A DNA stretch of 64,000 bases. It comes from Paraflavisolibacter caeni. Its GTDB lineage: Bacteria > Bacteroidota > Bacteroidia > Chitinophagales > Chitinophagaceae. A program made the position numbers and the translations under genes. The stretch lies in contig NZ_JAOTIF010000008.1 of the NCBI RefSeq assembly GCF_025628885.1, forward strand, positions 158,458-222,457, given 5' to 3'. The notes below the pieces were generated by a model. That model did no database searches. It was given only the letters and a program-made list of their open reading frames with translations, and was not told the DNA's origin. Of the stretch, positions 1 to 8,775 are shown one piece after another; position 1 is the first letter of the stretch, and each line of letters starts with the position of its first letter.

Positions 1-1
1 G

Positions 2-1276
2 TTGCATGTAGCAGGCAACACTTACATTACTGGCAGTATGGGTATTGGCACGAACACACTTAGTGGTTATAAACTAAATGTATTAGCTTCTGGTAGTACC
101 GGCGGCATTTATGTCAATAACTCTGGTACCGGCAATGGGATATATGCAAACAACACGAATGGTGGCACTGGCATTTACGGTAGCAGTACTTATTTGGGTG
201 TTGTTGGCAATGGCAATAATTATGGTGTTTATGGTATTAGTAGTTCCTATGCAATTTATGGCTCTGGTGGCACCTATGGAGTATATGGTTCTGGTAGCAC
301 TGGAGTATATGGTTCTGGTAATAATGGTGTTGTGGGCTCTGGTACTACCTATGGCGTTTACGGCACAAGTACCAACAGCTATGGGGTATATGGTATTAGC
401 TCAAATTCATTAGGTGGCTACTTTATTTCCTCGTCTTATTACGGATTGAGGGCAAGGACTGACCGGGCCGATAAAAACTGGGCAGGCGTATTTGACGGGA
501 ACGTTTACGCTTTTGGTGTTTATCAAACCAGCGATAAAAACCTGAAGACAAACATTGAAGAACTCGGAGATGCCCTGAGCGTAATTGAACAACTGAAACC
601 CAAAAGTTATGACTTCCGCCATGATGGAAAGCTTTCAAACTTAAATCTGCCACAAGGAAAACACTACGGCATCCTGGCACAAGACCTTGAAGAAGTATTA
701 CCCAACCTTGTCATGGAAGTAGAAAATGAAATATCTAAACCCATTCAAGCAGCATCTAATGCCGGATTATCTTCATCACCAGGCACACAAACACCTGCGC
801 CCCCCATACCGCAAAGAGAAACTGCAGAAAAAATAACCACTAAGGCTGTAAACTACACAGAACTCATTCCTATAACAGTCAAAGCAATCCAGGAACAACA
901 AAAGGTAATAGAACAGCAAAAACATGAATTGGTTGCCTTAAAGAATGAACTGGCTGAGCTCAAACAAGCCATCTCTATGCTTTCCAATGGCCAAAACATC
1001 AATACTTCTTTAACCAGTGCCCAACTGGGCGAAGTAAGTCCCAATCCCGTAAAAGGATCAGCAAATATTCAGTATTCAGTCCCCGAAGGAATGAGTAACG
1101 TGCACCTGCTGATTACAGATGCCTTAGGCAGAAGCGTCCGCCAGGTACCCATCAACACCTCTGGCTCCGGCATCATCAACATTGATGCATCTTCTTTAGC
1201 CAATGGTGTTTACAATTGCTCTCTAATTGTAAACTATAAAATCATCTCCACCCGCAAAATGAACGTAGTCAAATAA
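2..1276 (+). CDS. Tail-fibre-like surface protein, S74 chaperone and T9SS domains (5' partial)
   Basis: The open frame runs off the left edge of the window, so the N-terminus and signal peptide are missing. Residues 1-140 are Gly/Tyr/Ser-rich short repeats of the YGVYG type, as in phage tail fibres and bacterial beta-helical stalks. From about residue 175 the motif TSDKNLKTNI opens an intramolecular chaperone domain (peptidase S74 family); Ser177 matches the usual autocleavage serine. A Gln/Lys-rich coiled coil follows at about 295-325, as expected for a trimer. The last 80 residues, starting at SPNPVKG, are a T9SS type A sorting domain. Two relatives lie at 11648-13054 and 19083-20144. Inference: a trimeric fibre exported by T9SS. 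Its ligand is unknown. Confidence 0.85.
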   Translation: MHVAGNTYITGSMGIGTNTLSGYKLNVLASGSTGGIYVNNSGTGNGIYANNTNGGTGIYGSSTYLGVVGNGNNYGVYGISSSYAIYGSGGTYGVYGSGSTGVYGSGNNGVVGSGTTYGVYGTSTNSYGVYGISSNSLGGYFISSSYYGLRARTDRADKNWAGVFDGNVYAFGVYQTSDKNLKTNIEELGDALSVIEQLKPKSYDFRHDGKLSNLNLPQGKHYGILAQDLEEVLPNLVMEVENEISKPIQAASNAGLSSSPGTQTPAPPIPQRETAEKITTKAVNYTELIPITVKAIQEQQKVIEQQKHELVALKNELAELKQAISMLSNGQNINTSLTSAQLGEVSPNPVKGSANIQYSVPEGMSNVHLLITDALGRSVRQVPINTSGSGIINIDASSLANGVYNCSLIVNYKIISTRKMNVVK

Positions 1277-1290
1277 CACCTCCCCATCTA

Positions 1291-1326
1291 AAAAGAAAGG
1301 GATGCCTCAAAACATCCCTTTCTTTT
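1291..1326 (+). terminator. Rho-independent terminator after the S74 protein
   Basis: A perfect 14-base stem (1291-1304 with 1313-1326) closes an eight-base loop and ends in a T-rich run. It starts 15 bases after the stop codon at 1276. The A-rich 5' side means it could also act for transcripts from the right. Confidence 0.85.
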
Positions 1327-1329
1327 TTC

Positions 1330-1589
1330 CGTATAGGATAAAGGCTGCTCCCTTCCAAGCAACTCCTTCCCAGCCTTCCCAGTTTTATATTTTACATTTT
1401 TGATGATGCATTTACATTTCCTTCCCATACCCAAAATCCTGTCTCAACTCCTATTTTCAGACATCCATCTCCCTGTCCCCCGTTCGCCATCCGCCATTCA
1501 AAACATTCGTCACTCCCATCTCAAAATCCATCCATAACCAGGATCATGTGCGCAGATGCTCCCCTTTAGGGGCTGGGGGTGTGCGCTCC
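1330..1589. other. Pyrimidine-rich spacer between convergent genes
   Basis: The gap between the S74 gene and eboF is strongly C/T-biased on the plus strand, with many short CATTC, CCATC and CTCCC words. I see no coding potential supported by a domain. The only structured part is the hairpin repeat at 1559-1583. Confidence 0.5.
1559..1583 (+). repeat. Dispersed intergenic hairpin repeat, copy 1
   Basis: CTCCCCTTTAGGGGCTGGGG followed by GTGTG. The CCCCTTTAGGGG part can fold. A nearly identical copy (24 of 25 bases) is at 60088-60112, and a diverged copy on the other strand is at 24082-24113, where GATGCTC and GGGGGTGTG flank a different hairpin. Confidence 0.7.
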
Positions 1590-2951
1590 TCATTCCTTCC
1601 TCCCCACCAAACTTTCCCAAATCACATCATACACATCCACCGCCTGCAACATCCCTTCACCAAACCCTCCATCCGTAATCAACACCGGCTTATAACCAGC
1701 CTCCTTCACAATCCTCCCATGCGATCCTTTCACCAACGTAGCATCCAGCGGAATCACATCCATCACATACCGGAAACCCAGTTTCTTACGTAGCAGTTTA
1801 TAAGCAGCCCTTCCCTTAGAGGTCATAAACAACTCCACAGGATCATACCCCGGCTTTTTGTGAATATCCACCACCCTTGCATAATCCGGAGCCTTGGCAT
1901 CATCCATCCAGAAGTAATACGTAAACCAGCTCTGCTCATCAGCCATCAACACAAAATCACCACTCCTTTCATGATCAATATGATACGCCTTCTGCGCCTC
2001 CTTATCCAACACCAGTTCAACACCTGGAATATCTTCCAGTATCTTTCGCACCTTACTCATAACAGAAACATCATTCACATAAACATGCGCCACTTGGTGA
2101 TCCGCCACGCAAAAGGCCTTCGAGGCACCGGCATCCAGCAATTCTAATCCCCGTTCTACCCTGATCCCCAACAATCCATGTTCACGCAACACCCTGTTCA
2201 CATGTACAGGCCGGCTCACATTGGTAATCCCGTATTCAGACAACAGGATGATCTTCGCACCCACACCCGAATAATAGTTCACCAATTGCTCTACAATCTT
2301 ATCGATCTCGTTGAGGTCCTTGCTGATCCTGGAAAGATCCTGCCCATACTTCTGCAGACAATAATCCAAATGAGGCAAGTAAATGAGGGTCAGCGTAGGA
2401 TCGTACTTCCGGTCTGTAAATACAGATGCATCAGCGATCCATTGCGTGGAAGTGACATCAGCCCCCGGCCCCCAGAACTTAAATAGAGGAAACTGCCCCA
2501 GCTCTTTTTGCAATTCATCCCTTAAACTTGCCGGATGTGAATAGCAATCAGGCATCTTACGGCCATCGGCTAAATAATTAGGTCGCGGTGTTACAGAAAA
2601 CTCCGCACTGGAATACATATTGTACCACCAGAACATCTTCGATGTGGTAAACTGGGGATCGAGCTTCTTCGCCCGCTCCCATATTTTCTCTCCCTGCACT
2701 AATTTGTTAGACTGCTTCCAGAACTTAACCTCGCAATCCTCATGATCATACCAGCCATTGCCTACAATACCATGTTGCGATGGCCATTGGCCAGTAAGAT
2801 AGGTGGACTGCACCGAGGTGGTCACCGCCGGCAACATGGGTTCAATGGTTTGCAGCACCCTTTTACTAATATAGCTTTTCAGAAATGGAGTGTGTTCACC
2901 AATCAAAGTAGAAGATAATCCTACAATGTCTATAACAACAGTCTTATGCAT
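1590..2951 (-). CDS. eboF: EboF-like alkaline phosphatase / nucleotide pyrophosphatase family protein
   Basis: A 453-residue enzyme of the alkaline phosphatase superfamily, type I phosphodiesterase/nucleotide pyrophosphatase branch. The N-terminal metal aspartate is in VVIDIVG. The likely nucleophile threonine is in AVTTSVQSTYLTG, followed by the family pattern ending in PSQHGIVGN. A further metal site is LPHLDYCLQKYG. Where nucleotide pyrophosphatases usually carry a DHG pair, this protein has LSEYGIT, so the second metal site is altered. There is no signal peptide. The start overlaps the eboE stop by eight bases, which fits translational coupling. It is the last gene of the ebo cluster. Known of the family: EboF proteins are assigned by context and their substrate is unknown. 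Inferred role: hydrolysis of a phosphoester intermediate. Confidence 0.88.
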   Translation of the reverse strand: MHKTVVIDIVGLSSTLIGEHTPFLKSYISKRVLQTIEPMLPAVTTSVQSTYLTGQWPSQHGIVGNGWYDHEDCEVKFWKQSNKLVQGEKIWERAKKLDPQFTTSKMFWWYNMYSSAEFSVTPRPNYLADGRKMPDCYSHPASLRDELQKELGQFPLFKFWGPGADVTSTQWIADASVFTDRKYDPTLTLIYLPHLDYCLQKYGQDLSRISKDLNEIDKIVEQLVNYYSGVGAKIILLSEYGITNVSRPVHVNRVLREHGLLGIRVERGLELLDAGASKAFCVADHQVAHVYVNDVSVMSKVRKILEDIPGVELVLDKEAQKAYHIDHERSGDFVLMADEQSWFTYYFWMDDAKAPDYARVVDIHKKPGYDPVELFMTSKGRAAYKLLRKKLGFRYVMDVIPLDATLVKGSHGRIVKEAGYKPVLITDGGFGEGMLQAVDVYDVIWESLVGRKE

Positions 2952-4206
2952 GGTACGTCTGGTTGCTGGCAGCCTGGTTAGTAGCAGCGCTGGTTGATTT
3001 TCGTTTCAATAATCCTTGTACCCATTCCAGCTCTCTTACAATAGAATCTTCTATAGGTAAGCGCATATCACCTGGCAATACTTCCCAGGTATAGGTTTCA
3101 ATTTCTAAATGTGTGGTAAACGGTTGCTGCTGGTGTAGCTGTAATACTTGCTCAATATCCTTTTGCGTAGAACCAAGCACACCATAATGATCTACAAACA
3201 GGGGAACGTGAAAATGCGCCCGCCACTCCGTAGTAAATTCATTAGCAGCATCCTTCAAGGCAATTGGGATATCAGGATACCTGATCAGGCTGCCATCTTT
3301 TTGCATGGCAACTACCTGGTGCAGGTAAGTCGATTCATTAATGTCTTCAAAGGCGTCAACAACGGCCCCTCTCATTTGAAGATCCTGGCAAAATGCCCCT
3401 TTCAGTGCAGCACTGATCTGGATCTTACCGGTCTTGATCCCAAGCTTTCGGAGTTTTTCCAGTACGGCCGCATGGTCTTCATAGCAAACCGCAAAATGGC
3501 AAATGTCATAGCACAATTGCACATGTTCTTTAATGGCTGCAACGGCCTGTGTTTCACCGTAACCAAACTGGTCATGCAAATAATCGATACCCATAGGCAG
3601 CAGGTACTGCGTATACCATTCAAAGAAGGCCTCGCTTTCTCCCAATAGTCCATCGGGCTCCGGCTCTATATCCAGGTGGATCATTTTACCGGTCACATCT
3701 TTGATCTGGATCAGCTCTTCTACCACTCCTAAAATATGCTTCGTAGCCTTTACAAACACTTCATCCATTTGTTCTGGTTCATGCCAGAACTGGTACGACA
3801 ATGGCGAGGTGGAGATACCGCCATCCATGCCTTCAGGTAATAATTCAGCTAAGAGCCATGCCATCCGTAAGGTATACTGAAAGCGGTCATAATTGGTCCA
3901 GTCCGGTGCATGCACCTGGTCTTTGACCCTCGTATGATGGAAGCTGCCATATGGAAAGCCATTCATCGTAAACACATAGCAATCCTCCTGCTGTAGCCAT
4001 TGTTTGAAAGCTTCCATGTTTTCCTCCCATTCCAGTTCCAGGCTGGCAATATTCGACAGGCGCAGCCCTATACCAAAGGGTTGGTGTGGCGAAGCTTCTT
4101 GTTTGATGTGCGGAATGTATTTCTTCAGTTGTGCAAAATGATCCTTCCAGCTTTCCCCAGCATGAATGTTGCTGCAATAAGTTAGGTGTCCGTATGGCGT
4201 CTTCAT
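2944..4206 (-). CDS. eboE: EboE-like TIM-barrel protein (metabolite traffic protein family)
   Basis: A 420-residue protein related to the xylose isomerase/AP endonuclease TIM-barrel superfamily. The opening TPYGHLTYCSNIHAGESW and acidic and histidine residues at strand ends (HLDIEPEPDG, CYDICHFAVCYED, FVDHYGVLG) match this fold. The frame is open to 4242, but the ATG at 4206 is preferred: its ATGA overlaps the eboD stop and the family-like sequence begins there. It overlaps eboF downstream by eight bases. Known: ebo cluster genes are needed to deliver the scytonemin precursor to the periplasm in Nostoc, hence the 'metabolite traffic' label. The reaction of EboE is not known. Isomerisation of a sugar or cyclitol phosphate is a guess from the fold. 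Confidence 0.88.
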   Translation of the reverse strand: MKTPYGHLTYCSNIHAGESWKDHFAQLKKYIPHIKQEASPHQPFGIGLRLSNIASLELEWEENMEAFKQWLQQEDCYVFTMNGFPYGSFHHTRVKDQVHAPDWTNYDRFQYTLRMAWLLAELLPEGMDGGISTSPLSYQFWHEPEQMDEVFVKATKHILGVVEELIQIKDVTGKMIHLDIEPEPDGLLGESEAFFEWYTQYLLPMGIDYLHDQFGYGETQAVAAIKEHVQLCYDICHFAVCYEDHAAVLEKLRKLGIKTGKIQISAALKGAFCQDLQMRGAVVDAFEDINESTYLHQVVAMQKDGSLIRYPDIPIALKDAANEFTTEWRAHFHVPLFVDHYGVLGSTQKDIEQVLQLHQQQPFTTHLEIETYTWEVLPGDMRLPIEDSIVRELEWVQGLLKRKSTSAATNQAASNQTYHA

Positions 4207-5366
4207 GTTCTTAGTTTTATATTGGTGTAATCTTTTAGCCAATCACTAGCCTGGCGTAGAATAGGTACGTCCAGTTCATGTACTTCCACTCCTCTTCCGA
4301 TCTCCTCCAGCAACATGATCGTTAATCTTCCACCCAGGTGTTCCCTGAATTCATTCAATCCTTGCAGCACGGGGCTTTCATCATCCCTGACCTCCATCAG
4401 CGGGTGGGTGACTTCAAACCCGAGGTTCAATAATACATCGATAATCCTGCGGAACGCTTCTTCTTCCAAACGTCCGAACAGGTATGAATAAGCACTATCC
4501 AGTGCAATGCCCATGGCCACGGCTTCACCATGCCTGATGGTGAAATTGGATAGCTGCTCTGTTTTGTGTGCACTCCAGTGACCAAAATCCAGTGGCCGCG
4601 AAGAACCCATTTCAAACGGATCACCACCACCAATATGCTCCATATGCAATTGCGCACACCGCTTGATCAGGTATTGCATCGCCTCCATATTCCTGATGGC
4701 CAAAGCAAGAGCATTTTCTTCCAGCCAGTGAAAGAATGCCTTGTCTTTGATCAGCGCCACTTTAACGGCTTCAGACGTACCCGAACGCCAGTCTTCATCG
4801 GTAAGTGTCGTTAAAAAATCAAAGTCGTTGAACACGGCTACAGGTGGCGCAAAGGTGCCCAGGAAATTCTTCTTACCGGAATAATTCACACCATTCTTCA
4901 CACCGACTCCTGAATCATTTTGCGAGAGTACCGTGGTCGGGATCCTGATATGACGGATACCGCGGTGACTGACAGCTGCCGCATAGCCTACCATATCCAA
5001 TACAGAACCTCCTCCTATCGCCGCTATATACGAATGCCTGTCAATGCCATATTCATCTACCGCCTTCACGATCTGATAAAACAGGTCCTCTTCATTCTTA
5101 GCCTTTTCACCTCCTGGTACCACTAGGATGTTCTCGACCAAACTAAAAGCGGTTTCATCCCTGAAATAATCCCTGATCTGCTCCTGCAGCTGTGGATGAC
5201 AATCCGCCACACCTTCGTCAATAACAAAAAAGATCTTCTTCTTGAAATCAGTCTTCTGGCTGTATAAAAAATCCCTGAAAAGGGAATTGCCTGGAGCAAA
5301 CAAATGCTCTGTGAAATAAACCTTGTACGTAAACTGTACGCGAAATGATTGTTCTATAAAATCCAT
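4203..5366 (-). CDS. eboD: EboD-like sugar-phosphate cyclase (3-dehydroquinate synthase family)
   Basis: 387 residues with the dehydroquinate synthase fold. The NAD-binding GGGSVLDMVGYAAA is at about residues 138-152, and the substrate loop RIPTTVLSQNDSGVG with a following KNGVNYSGKKN is present. The three metal ligands are visible as the Glu of TSEAVK, the His of DFGHWSAHK and the His of IRHGEAVAMG. These are complete, so an active NAD/metal-dependent cyclase is expected. It differs from housekeeping AroB and sits inside the ebo cluster, so it more likely makes a cyclitol (compare 2-epi-5-epi-valiolone or desmethyl-4-deoxygadusol type cyclases) than dehydroquinate. Its stop overlaps the eboE start (ATGA). 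The gap after eboC is 42 bases. Confidence 0.9.
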   Translation of the reverse strand: MDFIEQSFRVQFTYKVYFTEHLFAPGNSLFRDFLYSQKTDFKKKIFFVIDEGVADCHPQLQEQIRDYFRDETAFSLVENILVVPGGEKAKNEEDLFYQIVKAVDEYGIDRHSYIAAIGGGSVLDMVGYAAAVSHRGIRHIRIPTTVLSQNDSGVGVKNGVNYSGKKNFLGTFAPPVAVFNDFDFLTTLTDEDWRSGTSEAVKVALIKDKAFFHWLEENALALAIRNMEAMQYLIKRCAQLHMEHIGGGDPFEMGSSRPLDFGHWSAHKTEQLSNFTIRHGEAVAMGIALDSAYSYLFGRLEEEAFRRIIDVLLNLGFEVTHPLMEVRDDESPVLQGLNEFREHLGGRLTIMLLEEIGRGVEVHELDVPILRQASDWLKDYTNIKLRT

Positions 5367-5408
5367 GTCCTCGTTAACAATATAGTATCAGAATGAGAAA
5401 AAATATCT

Positions 5409-6314
5409 TCAGGTTACTGCAAACAACTTTGCCAGCCATATCGAAACCGGCAAAAGCAATAAGATCAGCAACGCATAATAAATGGTTCCAAAAGCTGCAG
5501 CCCATGCTGCATTCATCACAATTAGTGCAATCACACCCGCTTTTACCGCTTTACCGATCAGGGGTCCTTTAGGTTCACGAATAGCTTTCTGCAACGGCGG
5601 AAAGATCATGAGTGCTAACAATAGCAGGAAGCAAACCACATACCAGAGGTTGTTGTTGGTAAAAGCTACTGCCAGGATGCTGGCAATCACAATGCCGTAT
5701 AAGGCTACGGCTCCATACAACGTACTCCTGCTGCTTCCATGCACCTCCCCCCTGCTGATCATCGTAATGGCCGCAATATACACGATAGGAACCAGGCTGA
5801 TATACCAGTATTGGGATAATACCTCCGGCAAAATGCTCATGCCCAACAACAGATTCAACCCTCTGCACAATCCCATATTCAAAGGACCCAACACCGCATA
5901 ATGTTTGCCCCACTTGTCGTACACAATCGCTGCAACTGCAATCGCCACAGCGATCAAACCTGATACGGAAAATAAACCTTCCGGATGGATCATGGCCGCA
6001 GCAGCAATGCCCATAATGATCAATAAAGAGGCAAAGAAAGCCGCCGCGCCTTTAGAGATCAACCCGCTGGGTATGGGTCGCTCAGGCCGCTCCACCTTGT
6101 CCAGCTCCGCATCGAATACATCATTGAAAACCACACCGCCTCCATACAGACCAACGGTGGCAATGATCAACAATGCCGCCGGTTGGAATGAATTGATATG
6201 TCCGTCCATGGTATTGAAATACCCGGCAATGGCAATTCCGGCCATAATATCAGAAACAGCCGTAATCACGTTTGCCAACCGCATCAAGCGGAGAAATCCT
6301 ACTAATTTTTGCAT
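5409..6314 (-). CDS. eboC: EboC-like UbiA-family prenyltransferase
   Basis: 301 residues with about eight membrane helices. The first aspartate-rich motif, NDVFDAELD followed by KVERPERPIPSG, is typical of UbiA enzymes that bind prenyl diphosphate through magnesium. A second conserved segment is YDKWGK. It would act in the inner membrane, moving a prenyl group onto a polar acceptor. In the ebo cluster the acceptor may be the EboD/EboE product, which is an inference from context. The gene starts eight bases after the eboB stop, so cotranscription is very likely. Chlorophyll synthase and protohaem farnesyltransferase are relatives by family only; nothing nearby supports those pathways. Confidence 0.9.
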   Translation of the reverse strand: MQKLVGFLRLMRLANVITAVSDIMAGIAIAGYFNTMDGHINSFQPAALLIIATVGLYGGGVVFNDVFDAELDKVERPERPIPSGLISKGAAAFFASLLIIMGIAAAAMIHPEGLFSVSGLIAVAIAVAAIVYDKWGKHYAVLGPLNMGLCRGLNLLLGMSILPEVLSQYWYISLVPIVYIAAITMISRGEVHGSSRSTLYGAVALYGIVIASILAVAFTNNNLWYVVCFLLLLALMIFPPLQKAIREPKGPLIGKAVKAGVIALIVMNAAWAAAFGTIYYALLILLLLPVSIWLAKLFAVT

Positions 6315-6322
6315 CCTCGATC

Positions 6323-7309
6323 TTATCGGATAATCATTGAACTTTTATCTACTCTTGGTTGCTGGCCGCCCCTCAGCACCGTATTGCCTGCAAACTTCTG
6401 CGTCTGGTCTATCTCTTTCACGGCGGCAAAATCAGCCTCATTGATCTGCCCGCTCTGCCCGAATGCGGTGATGGCATTCTGATAGGTAACCAGGCGGATG
6501 TCTCCATAGTTGATGCCTTTCTCTATCATGAGCGCTGCGGTCTTGGGTACAGCCAAAGGATCTGAAATGCCCCAGTCAGCGGCAGAATTGATCATGATGC
6601 GTTCCGAACCGTATTGCTTCACAATCTCCACCATACGCTCATTCCCCATCTTGGTAAATGGATAGATGGTAAAGGCAGCCCAGAATCCACGGTCCAATAC
6701 TTCCTTTACGGTTTCTTCATTGTTATGATCCACGATCACCATGTGAGGATCGAGACCGTGTTCCAAAGCAATGTCCATACTGCGGGTAGTACCCCTTTTC
6801 TTATCCCGGTGCGGTGTATGGATCTGCACTGGCAGACCAGCTTCTTTGGCCAGCTCCAACTGCAAACGGTAATATTTTTCTTCGGCCGCGGTCTGGTCAT
6901 CAAAACCAATTTCGCCAATCCCTACTACGCCTTCCTTGTAAATAAAAAGTGGCAGGATCTCCATCACCTGCTCGGCCAAAGGCTCGTTATTGGCTTCGCG
7001 GGAGTTCAGGCCAATGGTGCAATAGTGTTTGATTCCAAACTGCGAAGAACGGAAACGCTCCCAGCCCACCAGGCTGCTATAATAATCGCGGAAAGTATCG
7101 ATACCGGTACGGGGCTGCCCCAACCAGAAGGCGGGTTCAATAATGGCTACCACACCGGCATCCGCCATAGCCTGGTAATCATCCGTGGTACGGGAAGTCA
7201 TATGCACATGCGGATCAAAGAACTGCATGCCTTTAACACTCTCAATGGAAAAAGTTTCACGTTTTCCAGCTGCCAATCCCTCTTCATTGAAATTATGGCT
7301 ACAACACAT
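6323..7309 (-). CDS. eboB: EboB-like TatD-family metal-dependent hydrolase
   Basis: 328 residues of the amidohydrolase superfamily. The metal-binding HxH is in FFDPHVHMTSRTTDDY (about residues 31-46), a signature of EboB rather than general TatD nucleases. Further sites are GIGEIGFD, VQIHTPHRDK and VIVDHNNEE, and the late aspartate is in NSAADWGISD. The annotated start gives a 27-residue extension (MCCSHNF) before the conserved core; M28 at 7228 is an alternative. The substrate is unknown. A 137-base pyrimidine-rich gap separates it from eboA, the only loose joint in the cluster. Confidence 0.9.
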   Translation of the reverse strand: MCCSHNFNEEGLAAGKRETFSIESVKGMQFFDPHVHMTSRTTDDYQAMADAGVVAIIEPAFWLGQPRTGIDTFRDYYSSLVGWERFRSSQFGIKHYCTIGLNSREANNEPLAEQVMEILPLFIYKEGVVGIGEIGFDDQTAAEEKYYRLQLELAKEAGLPVQIHTPHRDKKRGTTRSMDIALEHGLDPHMVIVDHNNEETVKEVLDRGFWAAFTIYPFTKMGNERMVEIVKQYGSERIMINSAADWGISDPLAVPKTAALMIEKGINYGDIRLVTYQNAITAFGQSGQINEADFAAVKEIDQTQKFAGNTVLRGGQQPRVDKSSMIIR

Positions 7310-7446
7310 CGTTTATTTATAATTTAAGGTGACTAAATTAATGATTACTGGCTCATTACAGCTTACTGCTTATTCATCCATCATTTCTCCTCCATCATCC
7401 CCCACCACTCCTCTTTTATCCTTCTTACGCCCCATCCATTTCTCAT

Positions 7447-8346
7447 TCACTCGATTCCCTCCCACGTCAACACTCCTCCCTCAATCGCCGCTTTCTCCTC
7501 CGGGTGCTGCTCCAGCAACTCTTTGGCAAGCAAAAAGTCGCTGTCATGGCATGCCAGCAACGCCGCCTTCTGCTCTGTTTCATCTGCAGAACCTGCCACA
7601 CGTTTGATATCATTGAAATTATCTTCATTGATGAACTTTCCCACGCAACGCCACAACTGGGGGTGTATTGGCCTGTGAGCGGCCCACCGCTCGTGCGCAT
7701 AATCCGTTAAGATCTTGGCCAGCTCCTGATTCGCCCTTTGATCCAACCCATAGATCTGGCGAATAGGCTTCTCTGTAAAAAAAGCCTTCATCACCAGCTG
7801 GTTCCAGGCTGCATCACTCAAATATTCGGATGGATATGGATTATTGCAGATAATGGCCAACAGAACATCCCCGATATTACTCCTGATCCCTTCAGAACAG
7901 CGTGCTTTCCATAATTCAGGGTACGCCAAAACAGGCAATGCAGAATACAGGGCCACCAGCTCATTCATTTCCGCAGCCAGGAACAGGTTCTCAATCATAC
8001 GGAAATAACGGTCCTGGTCAGAGGTATCCAGCTGGAGGACCAGCCAAACCCTGGCCAGCCGGTCAATCGTCCACCCTTTGATAGAAAAACCTTTCCTGGT
8101 GGACTGTATATTTTGATTTTGTTCTTCTGTAAGTTGAATCACCGCCTTACCGGTTTTCCTTGGTATAAGCACAAAAGCAGTATTGAACTGGCCAACACTT
8201 GCAGTAGTACCGGCTTTCTCCTGCAACCAATCCCATACACCAGGTTGTACGTTTTGCACAATCACTGCTGATAGAAGCCCTTTCAATCTTTCTGCATCAT
8301 AGCCATATGCTGTAGGTACTTGATTTTCAAGAAACGCACTATACAT
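7447..8346 (-). CDS. eboA: EboA domain protein
   Basis: A 299-residue, mostly helical protein without signal peptide or membrane segment. It is assigned as EboA from its position as first gene before eboB-F and from the segments FSIKGWTIDRLARVWLVLQL and LAAEMNELVALYSALPVL, rich in Leu/Ala/Trp like EboA proteins. No enzyme motif is visible. The C-terminal part (NFNDIKRVAGSADETEQKAA) resembles a helical-repeat end. Known: EboA has no assigned activity. It is divergent from the lyase-like gene at 8776, with 429 bases between the two starts. Confidence 0.82.
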   Translation of the reverse strand: MYSAFLENQVPTAYGYDAERLKGLLSAVIVQNVQPGVWDWLQEKAGTTASVGQFNTAFVLIPRKTGKAVIQLTEEQNQNIQSTRKGFSIKGWTIDRLARVWLVLQLDTSDQDRYFRMIENLFLAAEMNELVALYSALPVLAYPELWKARCSEGIRSNIGDVLLAIICNNPYPSEYLSDAAWNQLVMKAFFTEKPIRQIYGLDQRANQELAKILTDYAHERWAAHRPIHPQLWRCVGKFINEDNFNDIKRVAGSADETEQKAALLACHDSDFLLAKELLEQHPEEKAAIEGGVLTWEGIE

Positions 8347-8378
8347 AGCGAATATTTATACGGTTTAAAAAAGTGGAA

Positions 8379-8406
8379 GCTAAAACTTTAGCCTGCTCTC
8401 CAGGCT
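8379..8406 (-). other. Two overlapping hairpins in the eboA leader
   Basis: GCTAAA-AC-TTTAGC (8379-8392) and AGCCTG-CTCTC-CAGGCT (8390-8406) are perfect six-base stems sharing three bases, so they cannot both form. They lie 33-60 bases before the eboA start. They may affect translation or early termination. No T-run follows. Confidence 0.45.
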
Positions 8407-8670
8407 ATCATAGGATTTCGATCAATTTCAGGGAAATTGGAAATTAAGGACGTGTTTGTTAAAGTTAGATATTTATAATCAATGATCAAACAAAACAAAC
8501 TTTTTTATAATAAGTATAAATATTCATATATCACATGGCAACACATTACTTCTTTCTATAATAATATTTAACGGGAAAGAACGACCGATAAAATAAAATA
8601 CACCCATCACATTTTCAGGTCAACTGCGCCTAAGCGTTAATATTGAGAATTCTACCCATTGATTTATCTA

Positions 8671-8678
8671 TATATTTG
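8671..8678 (+). promoter_or_regulatory. Candidate -7 element upstream of the discoidin-domain gene
   Basis: TATATTTG fits the Bacteroidetes -7 consensus TAnnTTTG and lies 98 bases before the start at 8776. A TTG is present at 8643-8645, but the 25-base spacing is longer than usual, so the match is partial. The rest of the 8347-8775 gap is AT-rich and shows nothing else I can name. Confidence 0.4.
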
Positions 8679-8775
8679 CACCTGCTTCACTCCATTCGGA
8701 CCCTCTGCTAACATCATCCTTGCTCTTTACAATTGTTGGATAAAACGGTAGTCATAACCCTGAAAATAACACCAG

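Noticed and set aside
1548..1793. 81-codon open frame on the plus strand at the end of eboF
   Set aside because: It overlaps eboF and the hairpin repeat, is His/Pro-rich low-complexity text, and shows no domain or start signal.
4203..5366. Housekeeping aroB (shikimate pathway) for the dehydroquinate-synthase-like gene
   Set aside because: It is embedded between eboC and eboE with overlaps, and no other shikimate gene is nearby.
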